Made by a program: the position numbers and the translations under genes. From the NCBI GenBank assembly GCA_949358305.1, contig OX442318.1:2590501-2654500 (forward strand): 64,000 nt of DNA, in the 5' to 3' direction. The notes beneath the pieces are model-generated. The model searched no databases and was not told where the DNA came from. It saw nothing but the letters and a program-made list of their open reading frames with translations. Shown piece after piece: positions 11,583-22,829 of this stretch. The stretch's first letter is position 1, and each line of letters begins with the position of its first letter. This stretch comes from Strigamia acuminata (lineage: Eukaryota > Arthropoda > Chilopoda > Geophilomorpha > Linotaeniidae).

Positions 11583-13321
11583 GTAGCAAATACTAGAGTG
11601 AGAACCTTTAGGACTGAAGTGGAGAAGGGTTCCATGTGATTGGCAGTTAAACATGGTTAGTCGGTCCAAAAAAATACGACAAACGCTTTCCGAAAAAGAA
11701 AAAATCACGATAAATACAATATACAGAAAAAAATAACCGGTGACCACCAAAAGGAAATCGAGCTAATATTCAAACATCGATCCTTAATGTTTGCAAAGTA
11801 CAACTTCAATACTGAAACACGATACCATAATTTTATCACTGCGCAAACATCGGCAATATTCACCTTCCCTCTTCAAATCCCCACATTTGAGTCCCAATCT
11901 TGCATTTTAAAATCATTTTCTTGATTAAACCCAAATCTCCCACCTCCATCTAAAAAAAAAAATTAAAAAAAAACCACCCAACTTAAGACCCCATTTAACA
12001 AAACTGCCTGCAGCTTCCATATGCTTAAACTAACTCCTGCCAAGACAAATGGGCATCTTGAAATCCCTCCTTATGTTGGATTGTAAAATTAAAACTGATA
12101 TCATTGTTCTCTTATCTCCAAGAAGAAGAAAAAAACACCCATCCATATCTACCTTTCCCTTGCCTTCAAACAATACCCACTTATCTCAATTCCTGCATTA
12201 CTTTTCCTTTTTAAACTCCATTCTTTCATGCTCTGCCTTTATTCATAATGGCAACCACTTTTCCAGACCATTAGTGCAATAAAATCCTCCTCTTGTTTAT
12301 TAGGAAATTGATGCCATCCACCTGCAGCTTTGTTTCTGCACCACTGGCTAATCATATTACTAGCAGGGACCACCAACCAATTACAAACCCACCATTTAAC
12401 CCCTTCACTCTCTACATTTTGCAGATATCTTTACAAAATTGAAGCCAAAACACAAACTATTGATCTGTGGTTGCAGCATTTAGGGCCCCAGCTAGTCACA
12501 GATAAAAGGGCCCCAAAAATCATGTACAAATTTATTTTTATAGTTTTTCACATCATGGAACTTCTGCCAGGCCCCAATGCATTGATGGCCCCCATAATGG
12601 GCCCCACCATGGGCCCCACCATGGGCCCAAAAGCAGTATTGATCCTTTTTCAATTATTTTTCAATTATTTTTATATTTTACTCCTTATTTGGTATATTAG
12701 GGGCCCAGGGCCCAAGTGTTGTTGATAAATAAAGACATTATTGTCAATGCTGGTGTAGTTAAAGTAGAAATAGTGTTGACACTACTTGAACTGTGAATTA
12801 TTCATTGACCTAAAGATCTATTGTCTTGGAAGAAGTCAAAACTCACCTTTATATTGGACACAATCCAGATTGCTTTTGCTTCTCGTTTATATTTAATTAA
12901 AACTAGAAACTCAACCTCTTTGCACCTATTTGTGTGTTCAGTGCTCCTCTGGTGGGGAATTTTGCAAACAATGGAGTAGTTAGAAAATTTTATTTGAAGT
13001 GCAAGCTTGAATAAATGTGTGTGGAAGAGTGGTTGCAGAGGGTCTTTTGGTCTTTTGTTTTGTCAGTCATTCAATCTAAATTGTTAACTTGGGTGATTTG
13101 AATTCAGTTGGTGGTTATGGTTAAAGGATGTTGAGAATTGCAACAATTTAAATTTTTTTTTTTTATGTTTTGTTTCAATCTTGGGAGAATTTTTTGGATT
13201 TTTTTTTTTAAAAATTGTTTTGGAATGTTGGAAATTTAGAATAAATTTTAAATGAAGTTAAAAAATTAAAAATTTTCATTTTTACTTTCAAAAATTTCAG
13301 AAAGAGAAAAAAAAACTATAA
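11583..13321. other. Gene-free stretch, A/C-rich then G/T-rich
   Basis: 11,870-12,300 is A/C-rich on plus, 12,900-13,260 G/T-rich. 12,480-12,710 holds repeated GGGCCCC motifs (GGGCCCCACCATGGGCCCC). No gene. Confidence 0.4.
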
Positions 13322-13800
13322 ACTTGAAAGATTCAACAAATTAAACAAAAGATTCAACAAAAGGTATATTCAACAAATTAAACAAAAGAAAATTTTAAAA
13401 TTGAAAAGATTAAAGAGAAATTCAAAAAATTGAAAAGATTAAGAAGAAATTCAAAAAATTCAAAAGATTAAAGAGAAATTCAAAAAAATTAACTTAAAAT
13501 AATTCAAAATAAATTCAAAATAAATTAAATTCAAATTTTTTAATTTCTCTTAAATTAATTTTGAATTTCTGTTCAAGTTTTTGAATTTCTGTTCAATTTT
13601 TTGAATTTCCATTAAATTTTTTGAATTTCTGTTCAATGTTTGGAATTTCCGTTAAATTTTTTGAATTTCTGTTCAATTTTTTTAATTTCTTTTGAGTTTC
13701 TACAAAAATTTTTAAATTTCTTTTGAGTTTCTACAAAAATTTTTAAATTTCTTTTGAGTTTCTATTAAAAATTTTGAATTTATTTTGAATTTCCTGAAAT
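13322..13800. repeat. Two opposed A-rich and T-rich arrays forming an imperfect palindrome
   Basis: The left part (13,322-13,540) repeats AGAGAAATTCAAAAAATTGA; the right part (13,545-13,800) repeats CAATTTTTTGAATTTCTGTT, which is its complement. So the right array pairs with the left one. Unit lengths vary from about 20 to 33 bp. Confidence 0.7.
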
Positions 13801-14688
13801 CATTTTAATTATTATTGAAAATTCATTTACATTTTTTAAAATGTTTCTCAACTTTATAAAATCTCATAAAATTCACAATTCAAAAAAAATTCACAAACAC
13901 CAAAACAAATTCAAACCAAAACCAAAATCTTCTTCCCAGTACTCTCCTTTAGAATTAAACACTTCCCAACAAGCCCAACTCTACCAACCAACCAACACTC
14001 CAGACAAACTCAATGCCCATTAATTCTCCAACAAAATTTATCACCAGCACCAGAAAAATCAACCCTTTCCAACCATCTTCAACACAACTTCTAAAAATAC
14101 TCCCAATTTAATTATTCACTTACCAATTAAAAAAATTACCACAGCTAGAATATTTCATATTATTAATTAACTTTCGTTTGATAAGACCGGTTCCTTTTCG
14201 CTATCTCCTCTTAATTAAGTGTGTAAATTCAACTAAATTGGCCATTTTCAATTTTTATACAATTTCCTTAATGGCACCCATTTTTTCTCCTCCTCATTCT
14301 CGACTTCTCATTTTTTTACAACAAGTGATAAATGTAAACAATTTTTTTACATCTTTTTTCACTTTAAAATGGATTATGACCCTGACGTCAGCAACTTTTC
14401 TCAAAATTGAGTGAAAATGGAGGATTTTATACAGAAGGCATTAGAGAAAGTGTTTTCTGATGTTAGTTGAGTGCAAAAAAATGCACATACCAAGCAGTGG
14501 GGGGGCTGGGAGGGCATCAAAACTCACTTAAAACTACTAAATGGCAAAATTGATCTATCCCGAAAACTTTTTTGTTTCGTTTCGGCAAAAAAGCCCAATC
14601 GGATTCCGTATCATCGACCGCAACTCAGTGTTTCGTCTTTGGCCGCAAGTCTTTTTACAGTTCTACTTGCTTTAAAACAATACGTGCA
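13801..14688. other. Gene-free stretch
   Basis: A/C-rich to about 14,150, then ordinary. The plus-strand frame 14,471-14,800 overlaps the GGTGCATTCAA repeat and is not a gene. Confidence 0.4.
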
Positions 14689-14894
14689 TTCAATCCTCAA
14701 AAGGCAAATTTACTTATTCATCTGGAATGACTTCGCCAAACAGGAAACGATGTTTTACACATCATATCTCAGCGACGTCAACTTGAAAGAATTCAAATAA
14801 AAGGATTAAGATTAAGCAAAATTGAAATCACTTCTTTGACTTATCGATGAGACTTATCTCTTCGGCACCTGCTATTGGCTATTGTTGCCGCATG
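14689..14894. mobile_element. GGTGCATTCAA family partial copy, interrupted by MITE copy 2
   Basis: It starts GTGCATTCAATCCTCAAAAG and contains the inverse of the 37.2-37.4 kb block (ACACATCATATCTCAGCGAC, then TCAACTTGAAAGAATTCAAA). The TATACTC MITE is inserted at its right; the sequence resumes at 15,319 with TAGCCATCTTTTTAGTCG, then diverges. The far end could not be found. Confidence 0.6.
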
Positions 14895-15318
14895 TATACT
14901 CTGACCAACCGTAAGAAGAGGACCAGTTCCTATTGGTCGAGCCTGTTTACTCGTGTAGGGCTACATAAAAGTAGGCCAAAATACAAACGCTTGAGTTACG
15001 GGAAGCCATTTTGTGTCCAGATATAACAATCGATCATAAATTTCAAAAACAGCTGGATAAAGCAATCGATAAACTGAGCGAACTAAAGAATCATGAATTT
15101 TAAAAAAGTAAAGGCTTAAAACATTGCTTCCAGACTTTTAAAAACATTTTATTATTAAATATAAGTCAATTTACATCATTTTAAAAATCTAAAGTAATCA
15201 AACTAATTAAAACCATAACAAAACTACTTTTCTTGGTAGAAGTATACATGCAAAAGTTAGGAGTAAACAGGCTTGACCAATAGGAACTGGTCCCCTTCTT
15301 AGGGTTGGTCAGAGTATA
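14895..15318. mobile_element. TATACTC family MITE, copy 2
   Basis: The ends are TATACTCTGACCAACCGTAA and its inverse at 15,299-15,318, with the shared CAGTTCCTATTGG..CGAGCC inner arm. It is inserted in a copy of the GGTGCATTCAA family; the matching sequence at 37,238-37,239 shows the target with a single TA. The loop contains an AT-rich ATTATTAAATA stretch shared with copies 1 and 3. Confidence 0.85.
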
Positions 15319-15504
15319 GATAGCCATCTTTTTAGTCGTGATTTAAGGATAAGACTGAGAGTCAGTTATACCATGTGTTTCTAAAACCTGTTGCTACTAG
15401 AAACCCGGTTTTGTTTAATTGAATCACATTTTGGTGTGAACACAACTCCATCCAAGTGAATATTGGAACTCTGCTCAGTTGGACCTGATCGGGCGGATCA
15501 GAAT

Positions 15505-15620
15505 AACAATTTTACTTTTTCGACGAACTTACATGATATTGGCTGAATATAACATCGCGGTGTTGTATACGAATACAACACCATGGTCTTATTTTCGGGT
15601 AAAGACGGTAGTGCCCACTT
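15505..15620. mobile_element. ACTRCCGTC family end, copy 1
   Basis: TAACAATTTTACTTTTTCGA at 15,505 and GGTAAAGACGGTAGT near 15,600 recur at 17,400-17,465 in the same orientation. The CGAATACAACACCATGG block recurs inverted at 16,808-16,833. These look like ends of one or more inverted-repeat elements spanning 15.5-17.5 kb whose layout I could not resolve. Confidence 0.45.
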
Positions 15621-16194
15621 CTCTTAATAAAATCAATTAAACTAAAAACACAGCAAACCAAAAAAATTAAAATCAGTTTAGTTAGATGACCCCAAATTAA
15701 TATAAAGATATTGATCAGAAAAGCTGAAGGACAAACAACAAAACAAGACAAAGCCAAGAAGGAAATAAAATAAAAAAAAAATTAATCACAATCCACTAAT
15801 TAAATGCCACCTGAGGAAGAAAAAATTGACTGCTGGCTGCAAACAGAGAAATATGAAGGGAATAAAAAATTAAACGAAAAGCAATTATTCTAACAAATAG
15901 CATTCGCCAATAGAAAGGCGGTGAATCACAAAGAAAAGATGGGATTTCATCGCCGAAGTTCTAATTCAAATGGGATTCAATTAAGATATTGAGTGAACAA
16001 GTGGATTGAGAAATTTTAATGAAGTTCCATTCTGTCGAACGTTAATTAGGCTTGCCGGCTCATGTCAAGAAACCACAAACATCATGTCCAAGTCCTACGA
16101 ACGGCCCAGGGTTTGTACTTCACATTTCAATTCGGCTTCTACGTGCGTTGGTTTCTACCGGAACTACGACAATTCCGCGCACGTCAACTCCAGC

Positions 16195-16437
16195 TTAATT
16201 TAATGTGAGACGGCCTTGTCGATAGTTGTAATCTCTTAGTTCTTCACTAATGATATTTCTATATCCTCCAGAATCCAAAACACCTTTTATTTCCAAGTCG
16301 TTAACTGTCACCGATATTGATAAATGAAAATAAAAATTTACAAATCCCAACAGCAGCATAAACAATCCATTTTGTGTCAGGTTTAGTTTTCTATCTAGCC
16401 CATGTTGTAGCTGGCCCTTTCGGCAATAAAAATGCAC
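16195..16437 (-). pseudogene. Degenerate LTR-retrotransposon gag-pol fragment (aspartic protease region)
   Basis: The frame contains VTVNDLEIKGVLDSGGYRNI followed by ISEEL. This fits the retropepsin pattern (beta strand, catalytic D-S/T-G, then hydrophobic I-I-S-E-E-L). The position after D-S-G is G, where A or S is usual. Upstream, FYCRKGQLQHGL resembles a decayed CCHC zinc knuckle with its first Cys and its His changed. No reverse transcriptase or intact LTR was found nearby. Most likely a dead fragment of a Gypsy- or BEL-type element. Confidence 0.5.
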
Positions 16438-16864
16438 AACCTATATAAAAAACCGCTGAGACTTCCGAAAAACTCCGGTTTTATTACGGCAGTGGGAATA
16501 TGACTGCAACTCCAAGCCCAGGTCTGACCCAGATGTTAACGCACCACGAGATTGTCCCATATTCACCCAAGATCATCGCTTGCCGCAGCACAATTCCGTA
16601 TTAGTGTGCAATGCAGTACTGTGCTGCGCTGGGCGATAGCCAAACTTCAAAGTCCCAATCACGCCGGATATGTCGTGATCGAGTATTAAACAGCCATTTT
16701 GAAATTGTGCTCCGTCTGTTGGACAAATCACAAGCTCAGGGATACAAATAACTGATCATGTGATCCTTCCCAACCAGTACGGAAGATTACTGCCGTCCTC
16801 CCCCGAATATAACGCCATGGTGTTGTATTCGAGTTTAATTGAAAACTGTAATTTGTGAAACATA

Positions 16865-17329
16865 AGATGCATTCAATTCTAAAATAGCTTTCAAAAACCG
16901 TTTTTCAACATTGAGCAGCGTTATTACCAACAGCTGTCAACAGCTTTCAGTCTGCACATGATCACATGACAAATCACAAAATGCATTCGTAATGTAAGTT
17001 TATTTAAATTAATAGTATTATTATTAAAGACATAATAATTATACAAATAAATTAAATAAACCTACATTTTTGTGTGTGCTTCCACCGCCGATCTATTCGA
17101 TTACAAAATGGCGGCCCGGGAAAACGATCTGAAAACCACGAAAACCACGATTTTTTGGTTTTCATGAAAACAGTTTTCAGAAAAACTGATTTCCGAAATG
17201 TGACGTCAAATGCGTCTACATCCGGTGTGGGAAAACGGCGAAAACGAGGAAAACGGCGAAAACGAGGAAAACGGCGAAAACGAGGAAAACGACGAAAACG
17301 GGGAAAACCATTTAGAATTGAACGCACCT
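16865..17329. mobile_element. GGTGCATTCAA family MITE with internal GAAAAC repeats
   Basis: The ends are AGATGCATTCAATTCTAAAA and, inverted, AGGTGCGTTCAATTCTAAAT. The right half has an 18-bp tandem repeat (17,231-17,308). It lies between blocks shared with 15.5 kb. Open frames across it, reading K-R-R-K-R-G on one strand and S-P-F-S-S-F on the other, only reflect the repeat. Confidence 0.7.
17231..17308. repeat. Tandem repeat, 18-bp unit, about 4 copies, inside a MITE
   Basis: The unit is GAAAACGGCGAAAACGAG. Both strands stay open across it because 18 is a multiple of 3. Confidence 0.9.
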
Positions 17330-17397
17330 ATTGTTGAAAAATTCGAATATGACACCACTTCAGCTATAACACCGTAATGAATACAAATTAATAGAGT

Positions 17398-17470
17398 AAA
17401 TAACAATTTTACTTTTTCGACAAACTTAATACCATATGGTCTTATTATCGGGTAAAGACGGTAGTAATGT
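17398..17470. mobile_element. ACTRCCGTC family end, copy 2
   Basis: This is the same terminal block as 15,505-15,620 (AACAATTTTACTTTTTCGAC, then ATGGTCTTATTATCGGGTAA) but without the 30-bp TGTTGTATACGAATACAACA palindrome the first copy holds. Confidence 0.45.
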
Positions 17471-18968
17471 ACGAGATACAAGTTTCGTATTCTCGGGTTA
17501 TCTTCGTCGTCAATGGTGTTAGAAATGGGTGGGCCAGTGTAGGGAATAAAAAGTCACAAACAAGTGTTTAACAGAGATGGCAGGTGCCTAACTCAGGCAG
17601 CCATGATGTTTAATGCTGGAACAAGTATGTAATAATACATAAGAGCCACCTTGTGGCAAAAGCAGGCAACTAATGAAATAACAGAACAAATCTTAATAAG
17701 TAAGAATACATTGTGTTCTATTTTGAACAGATATTGATATATTTGCAGAGAAACTAACTAACAAATGGGAACGAATTGATGAAACAAGGAAGAAACTGGA
17801 GTAAACAGTGGAATAAATCATCTCTTTGGTTCCTGGTTAGTCAACTGGTGTTTGACATGTAAGAAGTAGGCCTAACTTGGTTCAACACAAACATCCATTA
17901 TTAGCTGGACAAAGAATGGATCAAAAATGACAGGCTGCTGATATATATCCCCACTTATTACTTTGATTAATGCCCACACAAGAAGGGCTGGCAGACATTT
18001 TTCAAAAACTTTTGTCACTCCCTTGTCCTATGAAAAAGCAATAAAATTGGAAACAAGTTGAGTCCATTGTAAGGCTTTGCACCAGATTAAAGAGTGCTCA
18101 ATAACAACAACACCAACATAAAAACTATTTGCCACTGGCTGTCAACAGTGATGGAATGAACATGAAAGAAAAAATGACAAAAGTTCTTTTCTGCAACATG
18201 TTACTTGCACCAAAATGAGTTGTAAATTGAAAAATAAGTTCAAAGTGAACATCAATTGACACATATCTGGTGCCACATGTCTGCTTTTTTCCTTTCTATT
18301 TTTTGTGCTGATAATAAGCAGAAGGCAGCAAATTAAATACAAAATCCTGTAGACATTGGACTTTAACTTCGAATAAATCTTGTCCCATTTTTTATGGTAG
18401 ATAGGTCGGTTATTACCAATCTAATGTGCTTGCTAATCACAATTGAATATTGCAAACAATTATATTGCAATACCACAATTTGCAATATCTCTATATAAAA
18501 TTCATACCGTAAGCCCGTTATAAATGAGTGCAATTTTTTTTCAATGAGAAATGAACCAGAACAAGCTTAAAAAGCATTTTTAGATGTCCAAAATGTAGGT
18601 AATTGGCCTAAATTTCGATAAATTTACACAAATTTTAATAATTACAAGTTACCTTGGGCATGTCGGTATACGTTTTATAATCATATAGAAAAAAAAACTG
18701 TAATGCTCTGATGGTTTCCTGAACTTTTTGATCCTTTCGCTGTTCGACAGGAAAGTGTCTTAACGTTTCTACAAGTAATGTAAATAATTTAATAATTTCT
18801 TCTTCACTAACTTCCTCAGGAATTCTACTTAGTGCATCTGCCAGCGTTTCGAGCCAAATTTACAAAAATAAAAAAATTGCAATACATTGCAATCACATCG
18901 CAAAATCATCTTGCCAAACATAACACTTCACTCACCAACACAAAAAGTAAAAATGCCATAAATCTTAC
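17471..18968. other. Gene-free stretch, nothing recognised
   Basis: Ordinary AT-rich sequence with no tandem array, paired ends or convincing coding frame. Confidence 0.45.
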
Positions 18969-19343
18969 ACTTCCAGCATCTCGGCCGTTATCAAGTCTTG
19001 GTTTTCCGAGACGAGATCAGAAGGTCCCGAGACGAGATCTCCTACGAGACCGAAACGCGCTGTCAGGCAGGCTTTTGAAAGAAACCGACATTCTTTTAGA
19101 ATAAAAAAAATTTACAAGCTTTTATAGCACAAAGAAACGCAAAGTGAACGTTAAAGGTCTTAGCCGTTATGAGAAACAATACAAAATGTACAAATCACCT
19201 TACGACTCGTGTAACGTGAATTGTACGTTTTTTATTATATCTCGTAATAATGAAATCTCGTTTTGCGCCGACCCGAGATCCTGAGACTAAACAGAACCGA
19301 GATCTCCGAAACCGAGATTACTAGACAAGCGAGATCTGGAAGT
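18969..19343. mobile_element. ACTTCCAG family MITE copy B
   Basis: The ends are ACTTCCAGCATCTCG and, inverted, ACTTCCAGATCTCG. It is collinear with copy A at 5,268-5,628. The target duplication is unclear. Followed immediately by the CAGGGTGTCC fragment, so one probably inserted beside the other. Confidence 0.75.
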
Positions 19344-19347
19344 ATAC

Positions 19348-19540
19348 AGGGTGTCCCAAATGAACGAAGCCAGTCAAATAACGAAAAGACCATTTGAGTG
19401 AGATGAATGAAACGAATGTAGTACTAGTAAACTAAGTGAGGGCATTTCAAAAATGTGAAAAAATTTGACCTCTGACCTTTTCTTCAAGGTCATTCCAACT
19501 CTAACTTCTAAACTAAGACTGGTAGAGCAAAATTCTCAAT
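19348..19540. mobile_element. Fragment related to the CAGGGTGTCC foldback
   Basis: It begins CAGGGTGTCCCAAATGAACG and later has CAAGGTCATTCCAACTCTAA and GGTAGAGCAAAA in the same order as the left arm of 55,078-55,842. It directly follows the end of the element 18,969-19,343. No right end was found. Confidence 0.5.
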
Positions 19541-20303
19541 TGAAAAAAGAAAGAACACCTTCTGTTTAGTAGAAAACTGCTCATCAAATTTACTCCCGAC
19601 ATAATAACAGACATAAATCCAAACAACAAGAAAAGAGTACCGTGCAACAAATCCGACTGCAGCAACTATTGTTTCATTACCAGTTGGTAGTTGAGACCCC
19701 ATCCAACAGCCAACCCCTTTGGGCACTGTAAAGAAGCTTCTCTAACCCCCTAAAACTAGCAACCAAAAAATCGTTAAACAAATTAGAAGCCCGTGTACTC
19801 ACTTCCCCATTCCGCCTTTCATTCCAAGCCGTTATGCAAATGAAGCAGAGGCTGGTGCGCCATCACCAAACCCCCGGGGGGCTTTTAAACCAACAGTTTT
19901 ACACGCTTTCTTCCTGCAGGTGAAGTCGCGCCACCTCTAATCATATCGACTCGGGTCAGGGTTCGTCTCTTCACGCCACCCCAGCAAAATTGCAGCCACA
20001 GACGAGAAGGGAACGCAACCAACGTGGCGAGAAGACTTTATTACAATTTTAAATTTCGACGCGAGCAATGAAAAAAGAGAGAGTCGTTGTGGCCGGTAAC
20101 TGGACTTGAATTAAGTCGCGGGTTAAAACCAATTCCGTCTTTTCCCAAGTTGGCTGAATTTCGCTTCTGATGATTGAGAAACAATGGGCCCAAGTTCACG
20201 CACGTTTTTTCAACGTACAAGTTAAAAAAATGCACTTTTAAACTTCTGGAATACATTTCTAAAACTCTCCAATGCCTTTTCTAGGCCTTGCAACATACTT
20301 TTA
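19541..20303. other. Gene-free stretch, partly GC-richer
   Basis: 19,790-20,040 is unusually GC-rich, with a CCCCCGGGGGG palindrome at 19,873-19,883. It could be regulatory DNA; no exon can be supported. Confidence 0.35.
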
Positions 20304-20851
20304 TACCCCGTTCGCACTACAGAGGTAAGCTAGCTTAACTCTGTATAACTAGTTGTATAAATGTAGTGCGAACACAACTAGCTTATCCTAAGCTAGCTTA
20401 TCAGTTTTGAAACTACCGGTAGATAAAATAATCTAGTTCAGGGAACTGGATTAGCTAGTTCTAAGCTAGCTTGTGATGTCATGGTACCCATAATGCATCG
20501 CCATTATTGGTCAAACAAACATGGCTTCCATACCAGTGGTCTACCAAATGGAAAATACTGTTGCTTTCGTCTTCTTGATTGTAATAATTGCAACAGTCGA
20601 GTCTGATTTGATATTAATCTCGTCAAAACAATGCACTGCTTTTGAAAATGTGTGGACAAAAACATCGTGACTTGTTCATCGGCACTTTTTTTTGCATTAT
20701 TTATTCCTGGATTTATTGCTAGGTAATGTCTGGAATAGCCGCAAAAACAGTGCTAGTGCCAACAGTTTGGCTCAACAACTAGGCTAAACTCAATGTAGAT
20801 TGAGCTAAGCTAGCTCAAGTTTTATCTAGACTATGTAATGCGAACAGGGTA
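20304..20851. mobile_element. PIF/Harbinger-like MITE with TTA target duplication
   Basis: The ends read TACCCCGTTCGCACTAC and, inverted, TACCCTGTTCGCATTAC, flanked by TTA at 20,301-20,303 and 20,852-20,854. Many AAGCTAGCTTA-type palindromes fill both arms. It encodes no protein. It is inserted inside a degenerate tandem array of CATTTTTAGGCCTT-like units that continues on both sides. Confidence 0.75.
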
Positions 20852-20861
20852 TTAGGCCTGT

Positions 20862-21090
20862 AATAATCATGTTTGAACCTCTGGAACACCTTTTTAGGCC
20901 TTGACGTGTATTTTTAGGCCTTACAATGCATTTTTAGGCATTACAATAAAATTTTAGGCTTGTAAAGTGCATTCTTGGGCATTGCAATGTATTTTTGGAC
21001 CTTTATATAGCATTTACGGACTGTAAAATGCATTTTTAAACTTCACCAAGACTTTTATAGGACTTTTGGGGTTTAAGATGCATTTTTTGG
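20862..21090. repeat. Degenerate 20-bp tandem array
   Basis: The best units are GCATTTTTAGGCATTACAAT and GTATTTTTAGGCCTTACAAT. Similar units occur at about 20,230-20,300, left of the inserted MITE 20,304-20,851, so the array was split by it. Confidence 0.7.
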
Positions 21091-21263
21091 ACTTAATCCT
21101 AGCAGCACCACCCTAAAAAAAATTCCTTAAACCCCAGATCCTTGCATAAGAACTCATCACCACCTCCACCCCTAAATTTAAAAAATAAATAAATTTCCCT
21201 CAAACATTTCATCCACTTTACCATTTTCATTTAACTTGAATAAACACAAGTCCCAGCCTACCC

Positions 21264-21286
21264 AGAGCAGAGCAGAGCAGAGCAGA
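21264..21286. repeat. Microsatellite (CAGAG)n
   Basis: About four and a half copies of the pentamer CAGAG. Confidence 0.9.
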
Positions 21287-21879
21287 TCTCGAATGCACAC
21301 ATACACACAATCCAATCTAAGCACTCTTTCCTTCATTGCACTTTGGGTAAGCAAGTGTAACTCTATAGCAACTCTGGCCTCACACCTTTCGCCCAAAACC
21401 GACGCTCCAAATTCCCCGCTGCATCACTTGCTCGAACACACATTATGCCTAAGTCCGGGGTTTCCTTTCAACAACTTGCCAACGGTCTCCCAACTGACTC
21501 GCTTTACCCAATTCATCCACAAACTGGATTCCATTGGACACCTCTCTCTCGTCTTCTGCACTTGCCATCAAGGGACCATATCAGACACGCTCAAGATTTA
21601 TGCCGCCCCTAACAACGGGAAAAAATGGGCACGAGAGCAGAATCCACTGTAGCAATCAGATTTATAGGAAATGAAGAAACTGCTAGGAGAAGCCAAGCAC
21701 GTTTCGCATCAACAAAAAAAGGAAATGAAAGGAAAACTAATCACGCTACAATTGACCACGCCCGACACTTAGAAAAAAATATTGATGTTTATGCGAAACA
21801 AACAATTCCAATATTTGACTTTTTGGTTAGGCTTGGTTTGGGGTATTTGTTAGCGTTAGGTTTAGTTTCCTTCGATAGC

Positions 21880-22712
21880 AAAAATTCATTTTTTGAAACA
21901 AAAATTCATTTCTTGGACCACAATTCATTTTTTTAGACGAAAAATTCATTTCTTGGACCAACAATTCATTTCTTGGACCAACAATTCATTTTTTTAGACC
22001 AAAAATTCATTTCTTGGACCAACGATTTATTTCTTGGACCAACAATTCATTTCTAGGACCAAAAATTCATTTCTTGGACCAACAATTCATTTTTTTAGAC
22101 CAAAAATTCATTTCTTGGACCAACGATTTATTTCTTGGACCAACAATTCATTTCTAGGACCAAAAATTCATTTCTTGGACCAACAATTCATTATTTTAGA
22201 CCAAAAATTCATTTCTTTGACCAACAATTCATTTTTTTAGACCAAAAATTCATTTTTTTAGACCAAAAATTCATTTCTTGGACCAACGATTCATTTCTTG
22301 GACCAACGATTCATTTCTTGGACCAACGATTCATTTTTTGGACCAAAAATTCATTTTTTGGACCAAAAATTCATTTTTTGGACCAAAAATTCATTTTTTG
22401 GACCAAAAATTCATTTTTTGGACCAAAAATTCATTTTTTGGACCAAAAATTCATTTTTTGAACCAAAAATTCATTTTTTGGACCAAAAATTCATTTTTTG
22501 GACCAAAAATTCATTTTTTGGACCAAAAATTCATTTTTTGGACCAAAAATTCATTTTTTGGACCAAAAATTCATTTTTTGGACCAAAAATTCATTTTTTG
22601 GACCAAAAATTCATTTTTTGGACCAAAAATTCATTTTTTGGACCAAAAATTCATTTTTTGGACCACAAATTCTTCTTTTTAGACACAAATTCTTTTGTTG
22701 GACCAAAAATTC
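21880..22712. repeat. Large minisatellite, 20-bp unit, about 41 copies
   Basis: The consensus is GGACCAAAAATTCATTTTTT. The right part (about 22,340-22,660) is nearly homogeneous. The left part mixes variants (TTCTTGGACCAACAATTCAT) in a higher-order pattern: a block of about 120 bp around 21,990-22,080 recurs near 22,050-22,190. The unit lacks stops in every plus-strand frame, giving three artefactual long frames. A related 22-bp AT-rich repeat follows at 22,750-22,820. Confidence 0.97.
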
Positions 22713-22829
22713 TAATTTTTAAACGAAAAATTTAATTTTTGAATTTTAAGACAATAGAAAATAAACTTTTAGACAATAAAAAATAAATTTTTAGACAATA
22801 AAAAATAAATTTTTAGACAAAAAAATTTC

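Noticed and set aside
21880-22735. Several plus-strand frames of 70-145 residues reading M-D-Q-K-F-I-F-W-T-K
   Set aside because: All are the same 20-bp satellite read in three frames.
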